Shown here one piece after another: positions 44,750 to 52,239 of a stretch of 64,000 nt of DNA. A program made the translations under genes and the position numbers. The DNA comes from Leptospiraceae bacterium. GTDB taxonomy: Bacteria > Spirochaetota > Leptospiria > Leptospirales > Leptospiraceae. The notes under the pieces were generated by a model. The model had not been told where the DNA came from. It ran no database searches and saw only the letters and a program-made list of their open reading frames with translations. Location of the stretch: NCBI GenBank assembly GCA_024233875.1, contig JACKPB010000001.1, positions 496,001-560,000 on the forward strand, written 5' to 3'. Position 1 is the first letter of the stretch. Each line of letters opens with the position of its first letter.

Positions 44750-45646
44750 ATGGATCAGGCCTCCGGACTCAGAAAACTCAAGGAAGAATACTCCGGTACT
44801 AAACCTGTCATCGGATCGTCTCCTCCGGGTACAAAAATCATTGCAGTGAGCTCGGGAAAGGGAGGAGTGGGAAAGAGTACCATCTCCATCAACCTAGCGA
44901 TTTCTATAGCCAGAAAAGGGAAGAGAGTTTTGGTCCTGGACGGCGACCTGGGTCTGGCTAACATCAATGTTATGCTCGGAATCATCCCCAAATACACCCT
45001 TTACCATGTAATCAAAGGCATCAAAACCATTCAAGAAATCATCCTGAGTACGCCCGAAGGCATAGACATTATTCCCGGGGCGAGTGGCTACTCACAATTA
45101 GCAGACTTAGACAAAGTATCCAGGGACACTCTGATCAATGGATTTTCTGAATTGGGAAATTATGATTTTATATTGATAGATACAGGTGCAGGAATCCATG
45201 CTACTGTCATTTCTTTGGTTCTCGCCGCTGATGAAGTATTGATTGTCACAACTCCCGAACCTACATCCATCACTGATTCATATGGATTGATCAAATCAGT
45301 GATAGCAAAGAACAGGAATTATAAATTAAACGTTTTAATTAACAAGGCAAAAGACGATATTGAAGGAAGAAGAGTCGCCAAAAGGGTGATCGAAATCAGC
45401 GAAAAGTTTTTGAATGTAGTTCCCAGAGCAGTTGGTGTGATTTATAAAGACGAGGAAGTGGAAAAGAGTATTTTAGCACAAAAGCCATTTTTTCTGTACT
45501 CTCCCAGAAGTAAGGCAACACATTGTGTGAGTTTGGTTTGTGATACTCTCGTAAAAGAAAAAGTCCAGGAAATGGAAGTGGAAAGAAATTTGAGCTCCTA
45601 TTTCAAGAAATTTTTTCAACTGGCAGACAATGAAAAATTAGGATAA
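44750..45646 (+). CDS. flhG: Flagellar number regulator FlhG (MinD-like ATPase)
   Basis: 298 aa. The N terminus MDQASGLRKL contains the DQAxxLR motif that activates FlhF GTPase. Deviant Walker A SSGKGGVGKST (34-44), LVLDGDLGLANINVMLG, and FILIDTGAGIHATVISLVLAADEVLIVTTPEPTSITDSY. Membrane-associated ATPase that limits flagellar number. Confidence 0.95.
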   Translation: MDQASGLRKLKEEYSGTKPVIGSSPPGTKIIAVSSGKGGVGKSTISINLAISIARKGKRVLVLDGDLGLANINVMLGIIPKYTLYHVIKGIKTIQEIILSTPEGIDIIPGASGYSQLADLDKVSRDTLINGFSELGNYDFILIDTGAGIHATVISLVLAADEVLIVTTPEPTSITDSYGLIKSVIAKNRNYKLNVLINKAKDDIEGRRVAKRVIEISEKFLNVVPRAVGVIYKDEEVEKSILAQKPFFLYSPRSKATHCVSLVCDTLVKEKVQEMEVERNLSSYFKKFFQLADNEKLG

Positions 45647-45671
45647 GATTCTGAAAATTAAGATTGTTATC

Positions 45672-46166
45672 ATGTTTGCAATAGTAGGATTCCTAATTAG
45701 TTTGATGGGAGGAATCGTCGTTGGCAATCAGTTTATAAATATTCTGACTAGCACTTTGATTTCTACTCTCGTTTTTGCCGGTTTAGGAATGGGTCTGTAT
45801 ATGTTTTTGGAACAAAAAGTTCCTGAATTCATTGACTTTCTGAATGAAGTGGAAATGACTTTGAACGGTGATCTGGAGTTTGACAATTCATCAGAAGATG
45901 GTAAGAAGATGGATACCGGAGACGCGAGTGCTTATGCAGAAGAAAACAGTGCCGGAATCGATACAAATGCTGTTGCTGCAGAGGAGAATCAGGGAGATAC
46001 GGTAGAAGTAAAACCCGCAGCCAAAGACAACTCTAAGTTTGGCGATCATATCATGGTGGACAATATTGCTATAAAGAATGAACCCAAATTGATGGCTGAA
46101 GCGATCCGGACCATAATGGCTCAGGACGATTCCGGGGGTGGCATTTCATCCGATGGAAAACATTAA
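45672..46166 (+). CDS. Unknown membrane protein between flhG and fliA
   Basis: 164 aa. Two adjacent N-terminal membrane helices (FAIVGFLISLMGGIVVGN; LISTLVFAGLGMGLYMFLEQKVPEF), then an acidic, probably disordered linker and a C-terminal IKNEPKLMAEAIRTIMAQDD motif. The arrangement of membrane anchor, linker and short C-terminal helix suggests a docking role. Sits in line between FlhG and sigma-28, so a flagellar role is likely by position. Family name not recognised. Confidence 0.82.
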   Translation: MFAIVGFLISLMGGIVVGNQFINILTSTLISTLVFAGLGMGLYMFLEQKVPEFIDFLNEVEMTLNGDLEFDNSSEDGKKMDTGDASAYAEENSAGIDTNAVAAEENQGDTVEVKPAAKDNSKFGDHIMVDNIAIKNEPKLMAEAIRTIMAQDDSGGGISSDGKH

Positions 46167-46270
46167 AAAGAACTTGTTTTTTTAGACATAATATTTTTTT
46201 TAAACCTAGATACTCAACGATTAAAAAAGATTGTAAATATAATGGTATTTGATTTAATATACATCGGATT

Positions 46271-47071
46271 ATGTCTAGACTACTCGAAAAATACAACCAG
46301 ATAGATGAGATGACTCTGTGGAAAGAATACAGAGTAACTAAAAAAGAAGAAATTAGAAGCTACCTGGTAGAAAAATACTCCCCACTCGTGAAGCACGTTG
46401 CTGGTAGGGTTGCCATTGGTATGCCTCAAAATGTTGAGTTTGATGATTTGGTTGCCTATGGTGTTTTTGGTCTTCTGGATGCTATCGAGAAGTTTGATCC
46501 TGCAAGAGAGATCAAGTTCAAAACCTATGCTATGACCCGGATTCGGGGTAGTATATTTGACGAGCTCAGATCTGTAGACTGGATTCCACGTTCTATTCGT
46601 CAAAAAGCAAAGCAACTCGAACAAATCATCGGTATGCTGGAAAATAAAGAAGGTCAACCGGTGGAAGATGAGGCCATAGCCAAAGAATTGGGTGTCAGTA
46701 TGGAAGAATACACTTCTATCCTCACCAAAATTAGCGGAACCTCACTTGTTTCACTGAATGATATCTGGTTTTTGGGAGATGAAAATGATGAAGTCTCCTT
46801 TATGGAAACTTTGGAATCTCCCTCCAATATGAATCCCGATGTAATCATCGAGAAAGAAGAAATCAAGAACGTAATTGTAGAAGCCATAAAAACTCTACCT
46901 GAAAAAGAAAAAAAAGTTATAGTTTTGTATTACTATGAAGACCTGACACTTAAAGAAATCGGTGAAGTATTGGAAGTTACTGAATCCAGAATTTCTCAAC
47001 TTCATACCAAGGCAGTCATGCGATTGAGGAGCAAACTTGGGAAAGTCAAATCTGTGGTTACTAAAAAGTAA
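46271..47071 (+). CDS. fliA: RNA polymerase sigma-28 factor FliA/WhiG
   Basis: 266 aa. Region 2: LVKHVAGRVAIGMPQNVEFDDLVAYGVFGLLDAIEKFDPAREIKFKTYAMTRIRGSIFDELRSVDWIPRSIRQKAKQLE; region 4: LPEKEKKVIVLYYYEDLTLKEIGEVLEVTESRISQLHTKAVMRLRS. Directs late flagellar and chemotaxis transcription. A TATAAT at 46238-46243, 27 bp before the ATG, may be a -10 box for a separate promoter; no good -35 is seen. Followed by a T9 tract right after the stop. Confidence 0.95.
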   Translation: MSRLLEKYNQIDEMTLWKEYRVTKKEEIRSYLVEKYSPLVKHVAGRVAIGMPQNVEFDDLVAYGVFGLLDAIEKFDPAREIKFKTYAMTRIRGSIFDELRSVDWIPRSIRQKAKQLEQIIGMLENKEGQPVEDEAIAKELGVSMEEYTSILTKISGTSLVSLNDIWFLGDENDEVSFMETLESPSNMNPDVIIEKEEIKNVIVEAIKTLPEKEKKVIVLYYYEDLTLKEIGEVLEVTESRISQLHTKAVMRLRSKLGKVKSVVTKK

Positions 47072-47080
47072 TTTTTTTTT
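47072..47080 (+). other. T9 homopolymer at the fliA stop, possible slippage or frameshift site
   Basis: The fliA stop TAA (47069-47071) is followed by nine T. The frame continuing after the stop encodes FFFNLILLSFCVPAETKF, a signal-peptide-like stretch joined to the next gene, with no ATG, GTG or TTG before 47186. In the overlapping frame, TTG 47037 leads to MGKSNLWLLKSNFF and would join this frame if one T were gained or one base re-read. Confidence 0.55.
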
Positions 47081-47185
47081 AACCTAATTCTCCTTTCATT
47101 CTGTGTCCCCGCCGAGACCAAATTTGTAGAGAAGTCTCTCAAAAACGTTGAATATTCGGGCTTTGTTTCCTCTGATTTTTTTCAG

Positions 47186-47659
47186 GTGGTGGTAAAGATT
47201 CCCTATTCTCTTACAGACAAGACTATCGAAGAAGAACGTCAGGAATGTAGATCCCGATCCATTCATGCTAGAAACTTAATTGCAATACCTCTATTGAGGG
47301 ATATCGCTAAAGAGAATCCGGAGAATAAATCCAAAGTCATCCGAAGAAAAATGATTTCTACAGAAAGCGGTAAAAAACCAATCCTACCAAAATCAAAAAA
47401 TGATGTACTATCTTCCGGAGAATTTTCATTTCTTTTGAATACTATGGATTTGTTTTATGAAGACTATTCCGAAAAGACACATTGTTTATTGGTTTATCGA
47501 AAGATAGAAAAAGGTTTGATAGAAAAGGTTGAGGATGTTGTTTTGATTACCCCATTCGAAGAGTTCTATGATCCTAATGAAAAAGAGATAAAGGATACTT
47601 CAAGAGTGAAAAGTACGTATGATCCATCCAGACCGATTGTACCCGGTGTTACCCGATGA
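47186..47659 (+). CDS. Secreted hypothetical protein; true N terminus probably upstream
   Basis: 157 aa from GTG 47186. The open frame continues upstream to 47072 without a standard start and encodes a hydrophobic segment with a Cys (LILLSFCVPAET) that looks like a signal peptide or lipobox, so the GTG is probably not the natural start. The body contains SLTDKTIEEERQECRSRSIHARNLIAIP and an Asp/Pro-rich end (STYDPSRPIVPGVTR). Family not recognised. The stop overlaps the following gene (ATGA). See the T9 site. Confidence 0.65.
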   Translation: MVVKIPYSLTDKTIEEERQECRSRSIHARNLIAIPLLRDIAKENPENKSKVIRRKMISTESGKKPILPKSKNDVLSSGEFSFLLNTMDLFYEDYSEKTHCLLVYRKIEKGLIEKVEDVVLITPFEEFYDPNEKEIKDTSRVKSTYDPSRPIVPGVTR

Positions 47660-48987
47660 AAGTAGTGCTTTCAATTCTTTCAATCCTTTGGCTGATGGGA
47701 GTAACTGTGATACAGGGACGACCGGCGAAAGAGAAAAAAAATGAATTTAAATTAGAAAATGTTCGGTATTTCGATTTTGAAAAAAATTCATTTTCCAATC
47801 CGGTGGATATAGAGATAATCAATGGAAAGCTTCACTCGATTTTACCAAATTCATCAGGTTTGGAGATAGCTAGTTACGTCCTGCCTGGTTTTTGTGATAC
47901 ATCTGTCCATCTAGGTTTCAATTCTGTAGGTGGACTGATGGATGAGAAATCAGGGAAGTTAGCGCTTTCTTCTTTTTTAGCTCATGGATTCACACATTTG
48001 ATTTCTCAAAATCCAACTCCCTGGATGAAAAAACTCGAGAGTGATATACAACGCGGAAAGATTTCTTCTCCCGAAATCCGGTATACGGGTAAGATCATAA
48101 TTTCAAAAACCAAAGAATATCCTGAACTACCCGGAGATCTTTATTATCAGGGTTCAAATCGAGAGGAAATTCTGGCTGAGGTTTTGTCACAGATTGAATC
48201 CAAGCAAAAGATTATTAATTTGTATCACAGATACTATCCCGGGAATGATTTTTTTTTTGATTCTGTCTTAATTCATGATATAGACGTATTGACTCAATCA
48301 GAAAAGGTTCGATTGGAAGTTACGGGGTTTACGGATAGAGTAGCGATTTATGATGCGATTCGAGCAGGAGTCTTTCGAATCAAAGATCCAATCTTTTCTG
48401 ATGATTTTACCTCCCTGCCGGTAGAACTCAGAAACAAGCTGATTTGGACACCCGGATTTTATCTCTATAGGTCTCTTGGATTTCAAAATGATGAAGAAAG
48501 AGTCAAAGAATTTGATTCTATTGCTACAAATAGTTTATTCTTTAAATTGTATTACAGAGAGTCAGCCTCTATCTATTCGGGGGATCTTGTCTCAGAAAAT
48601 TTGTTGAAAGCAAGGGAGAATTATAGTAATTTTATCGGAGTACTGAAAAATGATCCGGGAATTCTGGATCGAATCTATCTTGGATCCGGGGCAGGACATT
48701 TTCTTCTCTTCCCGGGAGTTTCCGGGCTGGAAGAGTATAGAATTTACTATGAAGTCTCCGGTGACCCTGCCGCTGCTCTGAGAACGATGACCGTAAACTC
48801 CTGTAGTCTTGTGGACGGATACAGCGGAACTATTCAATTGGGAAAAGAAGCCAATCTGGTTCTCTACAAAGAAGACCCTCTAAGGACTTCAGATTCAATT
48901 TATAAAATTGAAAACATAATTTTAAAAGGAAAATTAATCGAATCTAAACAAGTCGAGAGTAAATCTAAAGTGAAATCTAAAAAATAA
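47656..48987 (+). CDS. Secreted amidohydrolase-like protein with degenerate metal site
   Basis: 443 aa. Signal peptide (VLSILSILWLMGVTVIQG), then the amidohydrolase layout: N-terminal beta module (VDIEIINGKLHSILP), VLPGFCDTSVHLG, and C-terminal YSGTIQLGKEANLVLYKEDPL, which closes the beta sandwich as in imidazolonepropionase-like enzymes. In active members the first motif is D-x-H-x-H; here it is D81-T-S-V-H85, so the first metal-binding His is Ser. Later His ligands are also not obvious. Probably a non-catalytic or altered-metal homologue. Lys/Ser-rich C-terminal tail. Confidence 0.78.
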   Translation: MKVVLSILSILWLMGVTVIQGRPAKEKKNEFKLENVRYFDFEKNSFSNPVDIEIINGKLHSILPNSSGLEIASYVLPGFCDTSVHLGFNSVGGLMDEKSGKLALSSFLAHGFTHLISQNPTPWMKKLESDIQRGKISSPEIRYTGKIIISKTKEYPELPGDLYYQGSNREEILAEVLSQIESKQKIINLYHRYYPGNDFFFDSVLIHDIDVLTQSEKVRLEVTGFTDRVAIYDAIRAGVFRIKDPIFSDDFTSLPVELRNKLIWTPGFYLYRSLGFQNDEERVKEFDSIATNSLFFKLYYRESASIYSGDLVSENLLKARENYSNFIGVLKNDPGILDRIYLGSGAGHFLLFPGVSGLEEYRIYYEVSGDPAAALRTMTVNSCSLVDGYSGTIQLGKEANLVLYKEDPLRTSDSIYKIENIILKGKLIESKQVESKSKVKSKK

Positions 48988-49247
48988 ACTATTGGGTCTA
49001 ACTTTTCCTGCACACTCAACTGTGTTTTTTTCCCAAGGAAAAAATGGCGGATTCACAACTAAACAGTTACCGGTTTTCAGAAATATTTGTGTTTTTCTTC
49101 TTAAGGTAAGTAGCCATTTTATTGCTGATTTAATGATGAACACGCAAATCTTTTTGAAAATGACTATAAATGAGTAAAGAACTCTTTCTTATTCAAAAGA
49201 ATCTTTATGCTTCAATACATTATCTTAGGATTTAGAATTTCAATAGT
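48988..49247. other. 260-bp gene-free region between convergent genes, contains repeat B
   Basis: Lies between the ends of the amidohydrolase-like gene (+) and the CxxCxxC gene (-). A small hairpin ACAC-TCAACT-GTGT followed by T7 (49012-49031) could be a weak terminator for the plus strand. The rest is occupied by repeat copy B and AT-rich sequence. Confidence 0.6.
49064..49174. repeat. Dispersed repeat, copy B
   Basis: Same orientation and about 80 % identical by hand to 10821-10934. Shares the identical blocks at 49145-49165 (21 bp) and 49110-49121 (12 bp). On the reverse strand it reads VIFKKICVF...SAIKWLLT in one frame and SNKMATYLKKKN in another, both matching copy A with conservative changes; both copies have stops that prevent a longer product. 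Confidence 0.7.
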
Positions 49248-49913
49248 TCAATTTGAATTTTGAAATTCTTCTATCATACTTTCAATATGCTTCTTATTTT
49301 CCTGCCAGGGATACTCGGTGAGCTCATTCTTCTCTTTAGGAAACGTTTCATAGAGTTGGGCTTGAATAGCAAAAAATAATTTCTGTTTTGGTTTTTTATG
49401 TTTGATATCAATGATATTGAAACCTGAACGCACCAGATCAAATAGGAATTCCCTATACAGTTTGTATTCCTCGGTGAGTTCGGGAAGTCCTGATTTCTCT
49501 ACAAATTCTTTGAGGGAATAGTTTTCATTTTCTAGAGAAAAGCATTCCGAACATCGATTTTCAGCATCCAATCGTCTGAAGTAATAATCTTCTTCCGGAT
49601 TGTATTTTAATGGGTACAACCTACAGACTAGAGGCCTCGATTCATAAATCTCACAGACGTGCTCTTCCATAGATTTGGGAAGGAGGAAAGGGCAGGTCAT
49701 TTCTAATCCCGTATTGATGATTGGCTCCATCCAATAGTCGGCTTTGTTGATTGTGTAGGTCAAAATTTTTTCCTGAAACAATTGTGATGCTGATTTGTTT
49801 AGGTGAACCGCCAGTCGAAAAATATCGAAGGGGGAAAGTGCTATTACATTTTGAACACAGCAGCGTCCTGTCAAATGGCAGGCAAAAGGAAATGTTTCAT
49901 GGGAGAATTTCAT
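49248..49913 (-). CDS. YkgJ-type CxxCxxC metal-binding protein, larger paralogue
   Basis: 221 aa. N-terminal FACHLTGRCCVQNVIALSPFDIFRLAVHLN, then CPFLLPKSMEEHVCEIYESRPLVCRLYPL and RCSECFSLEN: the Cys arrangement and the IYESRPLVCRLYP strand match the YkgJ family and resemble 14702-15190. Possible Fe-S or zinc protein of unknown role. Overlaps the preceding gene by 17 bp; last gene of the recO-argS-cinA strand. Confidence 0.8.
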   Translation of the reverse strand: MKFSHETFPFACHLTGRCCVQNVIALSPFDIFRLAVHLNKSASQLFQEKILTYTINKADYWMEPIINTGLEMTCPFLLPKSMEEHVCEIYESRPLVCRLYPLKYNPEEDYYFRRLDAENRCSECFSLENENYSLKEFVEKSGLPELTEEYKLYREFLFDLVRSGFNIIDIKHKKPKQKLFFAIQAQLYETFPKEKNELTEYPWQENKKHIESMIEEFQNSN

Positions 49914-50997
49914 TGTTTAAAAATACAAAACTAATTATCGATAAATCACTTTCCAGAAAAAAATTTCCAGGATTGTTTGAGGGAATGATCCGGTAGTGAT
50001 TGTTCCCTACCGATTTTTGTTTCAAAACTTCTCCTTTGCTGTTCAAAAATAATAATTTATTCTCATTTTGTACTACAAAAATGGTTCCGTTTGAAAATGC
50101 AAGTTGGTAGACATCGCCAGACTTACTCTTTTCTGTATGATAGACCAATTCACCTTTGGAATTTGAAAGTAAGATTTTGTCTTTTAGATTTAGAACCAGA
50201 CTTCCATCGTTTCCTATTGCGATAAAGATTTTATGTGGATACACTTTATCGAGAGGATAGGTCTTGAGAGTGTTGCCACTCCTATCCAATACTGAAATAA
50301 AATCTTCATTGTTTTTGATATAATGTAGGGCTGTCAAATTCCCATTTTCTGAAATCGAAGCACTTTTATAAAAATAAAAATTATCTCTATCTTTTTCCGA
50401 TTTCTTGAAGATCAATTCGGCATTAGAGTCGATTCTATAGACCTCTCCTCCGGAAAAGAGGAGTAGGCTTCCCATTGTAGAGGTCTGGGCTATGTCTGTA
50501 AGAAAACTCCCATCAGCCTGTTCGATTCCTGTTGGATTGCCATTTCGATCTATAAATAAGACCTGATTTCCATCTCCGGAAATTAAGAAATTGATCTTAC
50601 CATGCCAGGTGGAATAGGGGTAACTCTTACTCGGCTTTTTCCAGAGAATTTCTCCATCCTGTGAGTAGTAGGTGATCTTATCTCCTATTTTCTTATAACT
50701 GATGAATCCTTTTCCAAAAAATGGAATCTCAAAAAACTCATCTTCTTCAATTAGAAATTCTTTTTTAGATTGGAAAATAAAAGGTCTTTTGCGGGAAGTT
50801 AAGTAGCCATTGATAGATTTTTCTGAAGATTTTAATTGGTTTTCAAAGTTTCTATTGTCGGGTGAAAGTCCCTGTTGTTGGGAAGTCTTGTCCCAGGCCC
50901 AATTTTCAAGTAGGATAGGAACCTGAATCAATTTGTTTCCCGAAAAAAATATAAATATCCAGGTAAAAATCGAGGTGAAGAGTAAGTAATGAATCAA
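49897..50997 (-). CDS. Membrane-anchored beta-propeller-like hypothetical protein
   Basis: 366 aa. N-terminal hydrophobic segment (YLLFTSIFTWIFIFFSG), then repeated strand units such as ITYYSQDGEILWKKP, VLFIDRNGNPTG, VYRIDSNAELIFKKS, ISVLDRSGNTLKTYP, ILLSNSKGELVYHTE and LLFLNSKGEVLKQKS, i.e. six or more PQQ/WD-like blades. Probably exported. TTG start overlapping the cinA stop. Function unknown. Confidence 0.72.
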   Translation of the reverse strand: MIHYLLFTSIFTWIFIFFSGNKLIQVPILLENWAWDKTSQQQGLSPDNRNFENQLKSSEKSINGYLTSRKRPFIFQSKKEFLIEEDEFFEIPFFGKGFISYKKIGDKITYYSQDGEILWKKPSKSYPYSTWHGKINFLISGDGNQVLFIDRNGNPTGIEQADGSFLTDIAQTSTMGSLLLFSGGEVYRIDSNAELIFKKSEKDRDNFYFYKSASISENGNLTALHYIKNNEDFISVLDRSGNTLKTYPLDKVYPHKIFIAIGNDGSLVLNLKDKILLSNSKGELVYHTEKSKSGDVYQLAFSNGTIFVVQNENKLLFLNSKGEVLKQKSVGNNHYRIIPSNNPGNFFLESDLSIISFVFLNNEILP

Positions 50998-52238
50998 AGC
51001 AAAAATCTCTCCTTTATATTTTTATATATGTAGTACAGAGCAAGTTGTGATACGCTTTCCCTAAAGAACTCCCTGCCGAGGGGAATTGTATGGGAATAAA
51101 CAATGGGATTCTCCTCTCTGAATTGAATCGCTATGTAGACCGTTCCGAGTTTTTTCGTTTCCGTTTCTCCCGTGGGTCCGGCAATCCCTGTCACAGCGAG
51201 GGAGTAATCAGTTCCGAAGAGTTTTCTGCAACCCGCTACCATTTCGCGGGCGACGTCTTCGCTCACAGATCCAAAGGATTCAAGGGTTTTGCGTGATACA
51301 TTTAAAAGATTTATTTTCATCTCATTTGAATAGGTAACGATTGATCCCGGAAAGTATGCAGAAGAACCCGGAGTGTCTGTAAGAAGTTTGGCAATGAAAC
51401 CACCCGTACAACTTTCTGCTGTGGATATGGAAAGTGAATTGTCTATGAGAGCCGAGTGGAGGCTCTCACCGATTTCCGGTGTGATAGATCCGGAATAAGT
51501 TTTCTCCAGTAAGTCTTTCAGGCGGTTTAATGTTTCTTCCTTATCTGATAAAAAAGAGATTTTTATTCTGGAGGGTTTGGCTGTCACTCCCCAGACGATT
51601 TGATTCTCATGGATGAAGTTTGAATTCTTTTCTATGAAATCAGTTTGATATGCCAATTCTGTGCAATTCCATATAGTTGCTGAATGATAGTGAATTTTTT
51701 TATTGGATTCATTGATTAGCTTAGGAAGAAGAAAGTTTGTGAACATAGCTTTCATTTCAGCCGGAACTCCCGGCATGGCTGCAAGTCGGAAATGATCATG
51801 AATTCTTACGAAAAATCCGGGAGCAATTCCAACTTCATTGGGCAGGACTTCAGCAGGCTCAGGAATGAATGTTTGTCTCATCATCTTAGGTAGAAGTTCG
51901 AGATACTTACCCCCTCTTTTTTCCGCCCTTTCTTTTAATTTTTCTGATGATTGTCTATCCTGTTTTTTTCCACACTTCAAAATATCCAGAACTACATTTA
52001 AGGTGTGATCATCTCCTGTTGCCCCGAGTCCTCCCGTCATAATGAGGATGCTTTCTTCTTTTGATTCTCCCTGATGAAGGATTTCCTGTTTCAGTAGATC
52101 AAAATCATCCGGAATGGAAGAAAGCATTTTGATAGAAAAGCCCAGATCTGTTAGTGTTTCCGCCAGAAATGGGGAGTTTGTATCAATGCTCTTTCCTGAG
52201 CTAATTTCATTACCTGTTGCAAATACAATGATCTTCAT
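50994..52238 (-). CDS. cinA: CinA-family nicotinamide-nucleotide amidohydrolase
   Basis: 414 aa. N-terminal molybdopterin-binding-like domain (IIVFATGNEISSGKSIDTNSPFLAETL; MTGGLGATGDDHTLNVV) and C-terminal CinA domain (LSISTAESCTGGFIAKLLTDTPGSSAYFPGSIVTYSNEMK; AVTGIAGPTGET), which deamidates nicotinamide mononucleotide in NAD recycling. Starts immediately after the argS stop. Confidence 0.93.
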   Translation of the reverse strand: MKIIVFATGNEISSGKSIDTNSPFLAETLTDLGFSIKMLSSIPDDFDLLKQEILHQGESKEESILIMTGGLGATGDDHTLNVVLDILKCGKKQDRQSSEKLKERAEKRGGKYLELLPKMMRQTFIPEPAEVLPNEVGIAPGFFVRIHDHFRLAAMPGVPAEMKAMFTNFLLPKLINESNKKIHYHSATIWNCTELAYQTDFIEKNSNFIHENQIVWGVTAKPSRIKISFLSDKEETLNRLKDLLEKTYSGSITPEIGESLHSALIDNSLSISTAESCTGGFIAKLLTDTPGSSAYFPGSIVTYSNEMKINLLNVSRKTLESFGSVSEDVAREMVAGCRKLFGTDYSLAVTGIAGPTGETETKKLGTVYIAIQFREENPIVYSHTIPLGREFFRESVSQLALYYIYKNIKERFLL

Positions 52239-52239
52239 T

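Noticed and set aside
48934..49143. 69-aa reverse-strand frame containing SAIKWLLTLRRKT
   Set aside because: It runs through repeat B into antisense of the amidohydrolase end; treated as repeat decay and not as a gene.
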